Positions 52,320 to 54,876 of a stretch of 54,876 nt of DNA are shown here, in pieces. How positions within the stretch are numbered: position 1 is the stretch's first letter; each line of letters opens with the position of its first letter. The notes under the pieces were generated by a model. It did not search any database. It was not told the DNA's origin and saw nothing but the letters and a program-made list of their open reading frames with translations. The translations under genes and the position numbers were made by a program. The stretch comes from Lentzea waywayandensis (lineage in GTDB: Bacteria; Actinomycetota; Actinomycetes; Mycobacteriales; Pseudonocardiaceae). Where the stretch lies: contig NZ_FOYL01000026.1 of assembly GCF_900115955.1 (NCBI RefSeq), positions 1 to 54,876 of the forward strand, in the 5' to 3' direction.

Positions 52320-53897
52320 ATGGCTGACGAGAAGACGGTGTTGATCGGCCGCTGCGGCCCGACGGTGCTGCTGCCCAAGCAGGGCAGCAAGATCGTTCCG
52401 CTGCGCAGGTCCACCCCGCTGCGGGTGGACGTGGCGGGTGGCGGCCCGGTCGGCCTCGCCTTCGCGTGCACCATCAAGTCGTTGCTGGGCGAGCAGGTCT
52501 CGGTCCGCGTGCACGACCGCCGCTGGATGCGCCAGGGCAATCGCGTCGTGTGGAAGGGCTTGTCCGAGGGCAACAACCGGCGCGAGCAGGTCGTGACGCT
52601 GCAGAGCAACGTCTGGGCCGCCCTGCCGTCCGCCGTGCAGCAGCGCCTCTTCACGCCCGGCAAGTTCTCGGAGATGTGGCCGCTCGGCCCCGATTCACCC
52701 GCGTCCAAGGGCCGTCCGCGCAACATCAAGATCCGCTGGATCGAGGACTGCCTGCTGGACATGGCGCAGGACGTCTACGGCATCGAGGTCGTCCCCGCCG
52801 CCTACACCCCGCCCGCGAAGTTCGACGGCCTGCACGTGCTCGCCATCGCGGACGGCGCGCGTTCCGCCACCCGCGACGCGTTCTCGGCGCAGTTCGGCAC
52901 CCCGAGCCGCGAACTGTTCTCCGTGGACGGTTCGCCGCTCGACGAGCGCGTCCTGGGCATCCGCGTCACCGCGAAGTCGCCCGACGAGCACACCGTCCCG
53001 CTCACCGTGGCGCAGAACAGGTTCCTCTTCAACTCGCTCGGCGGCGGCTTCATCAACATGCGCCTGACCGCCGAGGAGGCGTCCGAGATCGTCGCGCTCG
53101 GTGAGAGCGGCCCGGTCTCGTGCATCGGCAAGTTCGGCTGCACCATGCGTCCTGCTCCGAACGGCCGCTTCGTCTGCGACCGGCACCGCGCCGTGTTCAA
53201 GCCGTCCGTCGACAAGCTTTCCTACCTGTGGCCCCGAATCCTCGACGGCCTGCGCTTCTTCGGCGTCGGCGTGGCGGACGTCGTCGGCATCAACTCGTTC
53301 ACGCTCGGCATGCAGCAGATGTCGAAGTTCACCGCCCAGCTGGCGCCCGACACGTTCGGCTTCCTGCTCGGCGACGCCGCCAACTCGCTGCACTTCTGGC
53401 CGGGCCGCGGCCTCAACACGGGCCTGAAGAGCGCGCTGTCGTTGGCCGTGAACCTGCAGAAGCGCTGGCGTGGCAGGTCTTTCCGCGCCGCCGACTTCGC
53501 CCAGCACGAGGGCATCATGCAGCAGCTCCAGTACCGCGAGAAGTCCCGCGCCTGGACCACCATGCTCATGCCGGACTCGGAAGGCACCCCGCGCGGCATC
53601 GAGGACCGCATCCGCGAGGGCCTCCAGGGCCCCTACGACCGCGCGGCGCTCGTGAAGACGCTGTTCGAGCGAGTTCTCGACATCAAGAAGCGCATGGGCG
53701 ACCGCATGGGCCCGCTGGCCACCGACGAGTGGTACTACGGCCGCGTCAACGCCCTCGACACCCGCACCCTGAAGGTCATGGTGGAGTCCGGCGCCTGGAT
53801 CACCCGCGAGATCGGCGGCGAGGAGGTCGAGATCCCCTCGGCAGAGGTCAAGGCTCCCGAAACGCCCTCGCGCCGCAACCTCTCTCTCGTCAGCTAG
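52320..53897 (+). CDS. FAD-dependent monooxygenase-like protein of unusual type
   Basis: 525 residues. After an N-terminal strand pair, LRVDVAGGGPVGLAFACTI near 40-58 is the FAD dinucleotide loop (GxGxxG seen as GGGPVG). GDAANSLHFWPGRGLNTGLK near 360 is the second FAD site; the FWP-G-G arrangement resembles MICAL-type and squalene-epoxidase-like flavoenzymes rather than TetX. The last 110 residues (IKKRMGDRMGPLATDEWYYG) are not recognised. There is no signal or membrane helix. Adjacent to the VWA gene in the same direction; the substrate is unknown. Confidence 0.75.
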   Translation: MADEKTVLIGRCGPTVLLPKQGSKIVPLRRSTPLRVDVAGGGPVGLAFACTIKSLLGEQVSVRVHDRRWMRQGNRVVWKGLSEGNNRREQVVTLQSNVWAALPSAVQQRLFTPGKFSEMWPLGPDSPASKGRPRNIKIRWIEDCLLDMAQDVYGIEVVPAAYTPPAKFDGLHVLAIADGARSATRDAFSAQFGTPSRELFSVDGSPLDERVLGIRVTAKSPDEHTVPLTVAQNRFLFNSLGGGFINMRLTAEEASEIVALGESGPVSCIGKFGCTMRPAPNGRFVCDRHRAVFKPSVDKLSYLWPRILDGLRFFGVGVADVVGINSFTLGMQQMSKFTAQLAPDTFGFLLGDAANSLHFWPGRGLNTGLKSALSLAVNLQKRWRGRSFRAADFAQHEGIMQQLQYREKSRAWTTMLMPDSEGTPRGIEDRIREGLQGPYDRAALVKTLFERVLDIKKRMGDRMGPLATDEWYYGRVNALDTRTLKVMVESGAWITREIGGEEVEIPSAEVKAPETPSRRNLSLVS

Positions 53898-53909
53898 TTG
53901 TGGCGAAAC

Positions 53910-53937
53910 CGGTCTAGGGCGGTGGTCACCGCCCTAG
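53910..53937. terminator. strong hairpin after the flavoprotein gene
   Basis: GTCTAGGGCGGTG (53910-53922) and CACCGCCCTAGAC (53925-53937) give a perfect 13-bp stem 12 bp after the stop codon, with a minimal loop. Likely a rho-independent-type terminator without U tract. Confidence 0.8.
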
Positions 53938-53939
53938 AC

Positions 53940-53959
53940 TGCGTTCCGGGGGGAACGCA
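53940..53959 (+). promoter_or_regulatory. hairpin covering the ribosome site and start of the 53959 gene
   Basis: TGCGTTCC (53940-53947) pairs perfectly with GGAACGCA (53952-53959) across GGGG. The 3' arm takes up the G-rich ribosome-binding run and the first base of the ATG, so folding would block translation. It could alternatively extend the preceding terminator. Confidence 0.5.
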
Positions 53960-54486
53960 TGAGAGCGACGGGTTACGTGCTGGGAGCGCTCGCGGTCGTC
54001 ACCGGGCTGGCTCTCGCCCGTGACATGGCGGGCGCTGCCGCCATTCCCGGGACGCCGACCCCGCTGTCGATCGAGTCGATGCGCGTCCTCGCCGACGACG
54101 GCTGCAAGCGGCCACCCGGATTCCGGCTCAACACCCTGCAGCGGTTGCACGGCATCGTCCTGGAGGTGGGCGTCACCGACAGCCAGTTCGTCGTGTGCAC
54201 CGTCGACCCCCAGTCACAGGGCACCTCGACAGCCGAGGTCGGTCCACCTGGTGCCGAGTACTTCGCCGGCCGCCTGGGCCTGGTCGGCGACGACTGGACC
54301 GTCGAGGTGGGGCGGGTCGGCCCCGAGGTCGCCGCCCTCGAGTTCGTACTGCCCAGCGGAGAGATCTTCAAGGCCGAGTTGTACGGCGAGACCTACCTCT
54401 GCCGGATTCCGCACCACCACGTCAGGATCGTGCGAGTCCGGGCCTACGACGCGGGCGGCCGTCTGCTGCGCGAAGCGGACATCTAG
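53959..54486 (+). CDS. secreted hypothetical protein
   Basis: 175 residues from the ATG at 53959. A Sec-type signal (MRATGYVLGALAVVTGLALA, ending near AGAAA) precedes a beta-rich region with three Cys (DDGCKRP, FVVCTVD, TYLCRIP). There are no known domain motifs. The stop codon TAG at 54484-54486 is formed at the border of an IS630 element (the TA may be its target), so the C-terminus could have been shortened or changed. Not recognised; function unknown. Confidence 0.75.
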   Translation: MRATGYVLGALAVVTGLALARDMAGAAAIPGTPTPLSIESMRVLADDGCKRPPGFRLNTLQRLHGIVLEVGVTDSQFVVCTVDPQSQGTSTAEVGPPGAEYFAGRLGLVGDDWTVEVGRVGPEVAALEFVLPSGEIFKAELYGETYLCRIPHHHVRIVRVRAYDAGGRLLREADI

Positions 54487-54876
54487 TGTCCTGAGTCGTT
54501 AGTTCGTGTGCAGGCGTAGGGTTCGGCGGCATGCCGAACCCGAAGCTGCCCGAGTTGGCGCTCTCCGACGACGAGGCGAGCGTGTTGCGAGGCTGGACGC
54601 GGCGTCGGAAGACGGCGCAGGCGTTGGCGTTGCGGGCGCGGATCGTGTTGCGGTGCGCCGAAGGCGGCTCGAACAGTGAGATCGCGGCGGAGCTGGGGAT
54701 CCGGCGGGCGACGGTGGCGAAATGGCGTTCGCGGTTTGTGGTCGACCGGCTGGACGGGTTGCTCGACGAGGCGCGTCCTGGGCGTCCGCGCACGATCTCC
54801 GATGACCAGGTCGAGGCGGTGATCACCGCGACGCTGGAGTCGACGCCGGCCAACGCGACGCACTGGTCGACCCGGT
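54484..54876 (+). mobile_element. IS630 family element, left part
   Basis: The left end starts GTGTCCTGAGTCGTTAG at 54486 directly after TA (54484-54485), the usual IS630 target dinucleotide. The transposase starts 46 bp inside. The element continues beyond the window, so the right end and its TA copy are not visible. Confidence 0.75.
54531..54876 (+). CDS. IS630 family transposase, N-terminal part
   Basis: 115 codons visible, open to the window end. The helix-turn-helix (NSEIAAELGIRRATVAKWRS) and GLLDEARPGRPRTIS, the hinge preceding the DDE domain, are diagnostic of IS630/Tc1-like transposases. The DDE catalytic residues lie beyond the window, so activity cannot be judged. Confidence 0.88.
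   Translation, partial: MPNPKLPELALSDDEASVLRGWTRRRKTAQALALRARIVLRCAEGGSNSEIAAELGIRRATVAKWRSRFVVDRLDGLLDEARPGRPRTISDDQVEAVITATLESTPANATHWSTR

Overview
The window is high-GC DNA with many GTG starts, 4-bp ATGA/GTGA gene overlaps, a mycothiol-type DinB enzyme and an XRE/DUF5753 plus DUF397 pair. This points to a filamentous actinomycete, most likely Pseudonocardiaceae (Lentzea or Saccharothrix-like); the genus is inference. About 50 protein genes, two pseudogenes and two mobile elements can be supported. No rRNA, tRNA or CRISPR array was seen.

Layout. 1-11.3 kb: tail of an FAD/NAD reductase, a small membrane protein running into a decayed alpha/beta hydrolase, an ECF sigma-VOC-GNAT operon, small hydrolase and DinB genes, a MarR regulator divergent from an MMPL exporter with a double operator between them, an AlkZ-like glycosylase, a secreted M43 metalloprotease, a TPR protein and a uridine kinase-like gene. 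11.4-16.7 kb: a kdp potassium-pump operon (micro-ORF, kdpF, A, B, C) in which kdpD has collapsed to about 0.3 kb of relics while kdpE is intact. 16.7-25.8 kb: secreted GH16 glucanase behind a CebR-like box, secreted amidohydrolase, lysA-like decarboxylase, a SWIM zinc finger/DUF6493/DUF6968-type cluster and a secreted sphingomyelinase.

25.8-37.3 kb is an alpha-galactoside and galactonate utilisation locus. It holds a DgoR-like GntR repressor, a sugar ABC importer (binding protein and two permeases), a GH36 alpha-galactosidase, a KDPGal aldolase (dgoA), a secreted GH27 alpha-galactosidase with a propeller-like tail, an SDR dehydrogenase and galactonate dehydratase (dgoD). Two divergent promoters carry a nearly identical 25-bp element, so one repressor plausibly controls both arms. 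A TnpB element sits between the SDR gene and dgoD. The KDGal kinase, lactonase and ABC ATPase are not in the window.

37.3-49.2 kb: TetX-like monooxygenase, MFS exporter and XRE-cupin regulator; a methyltransferase with a long His-rich front end; a ROK repressor divergent from a DUF1479 oxygenase; and a six-gene MacAB-like efflux operon that carries its own two-component system. 49.2-54.9 kb: XRE/DUF397 pair, a membrane-anchored VWA protein, an unusual flavin monooxygenase and a secreted protein whose stop codon lies at an IS630 insertion; the transposase runs off the window.
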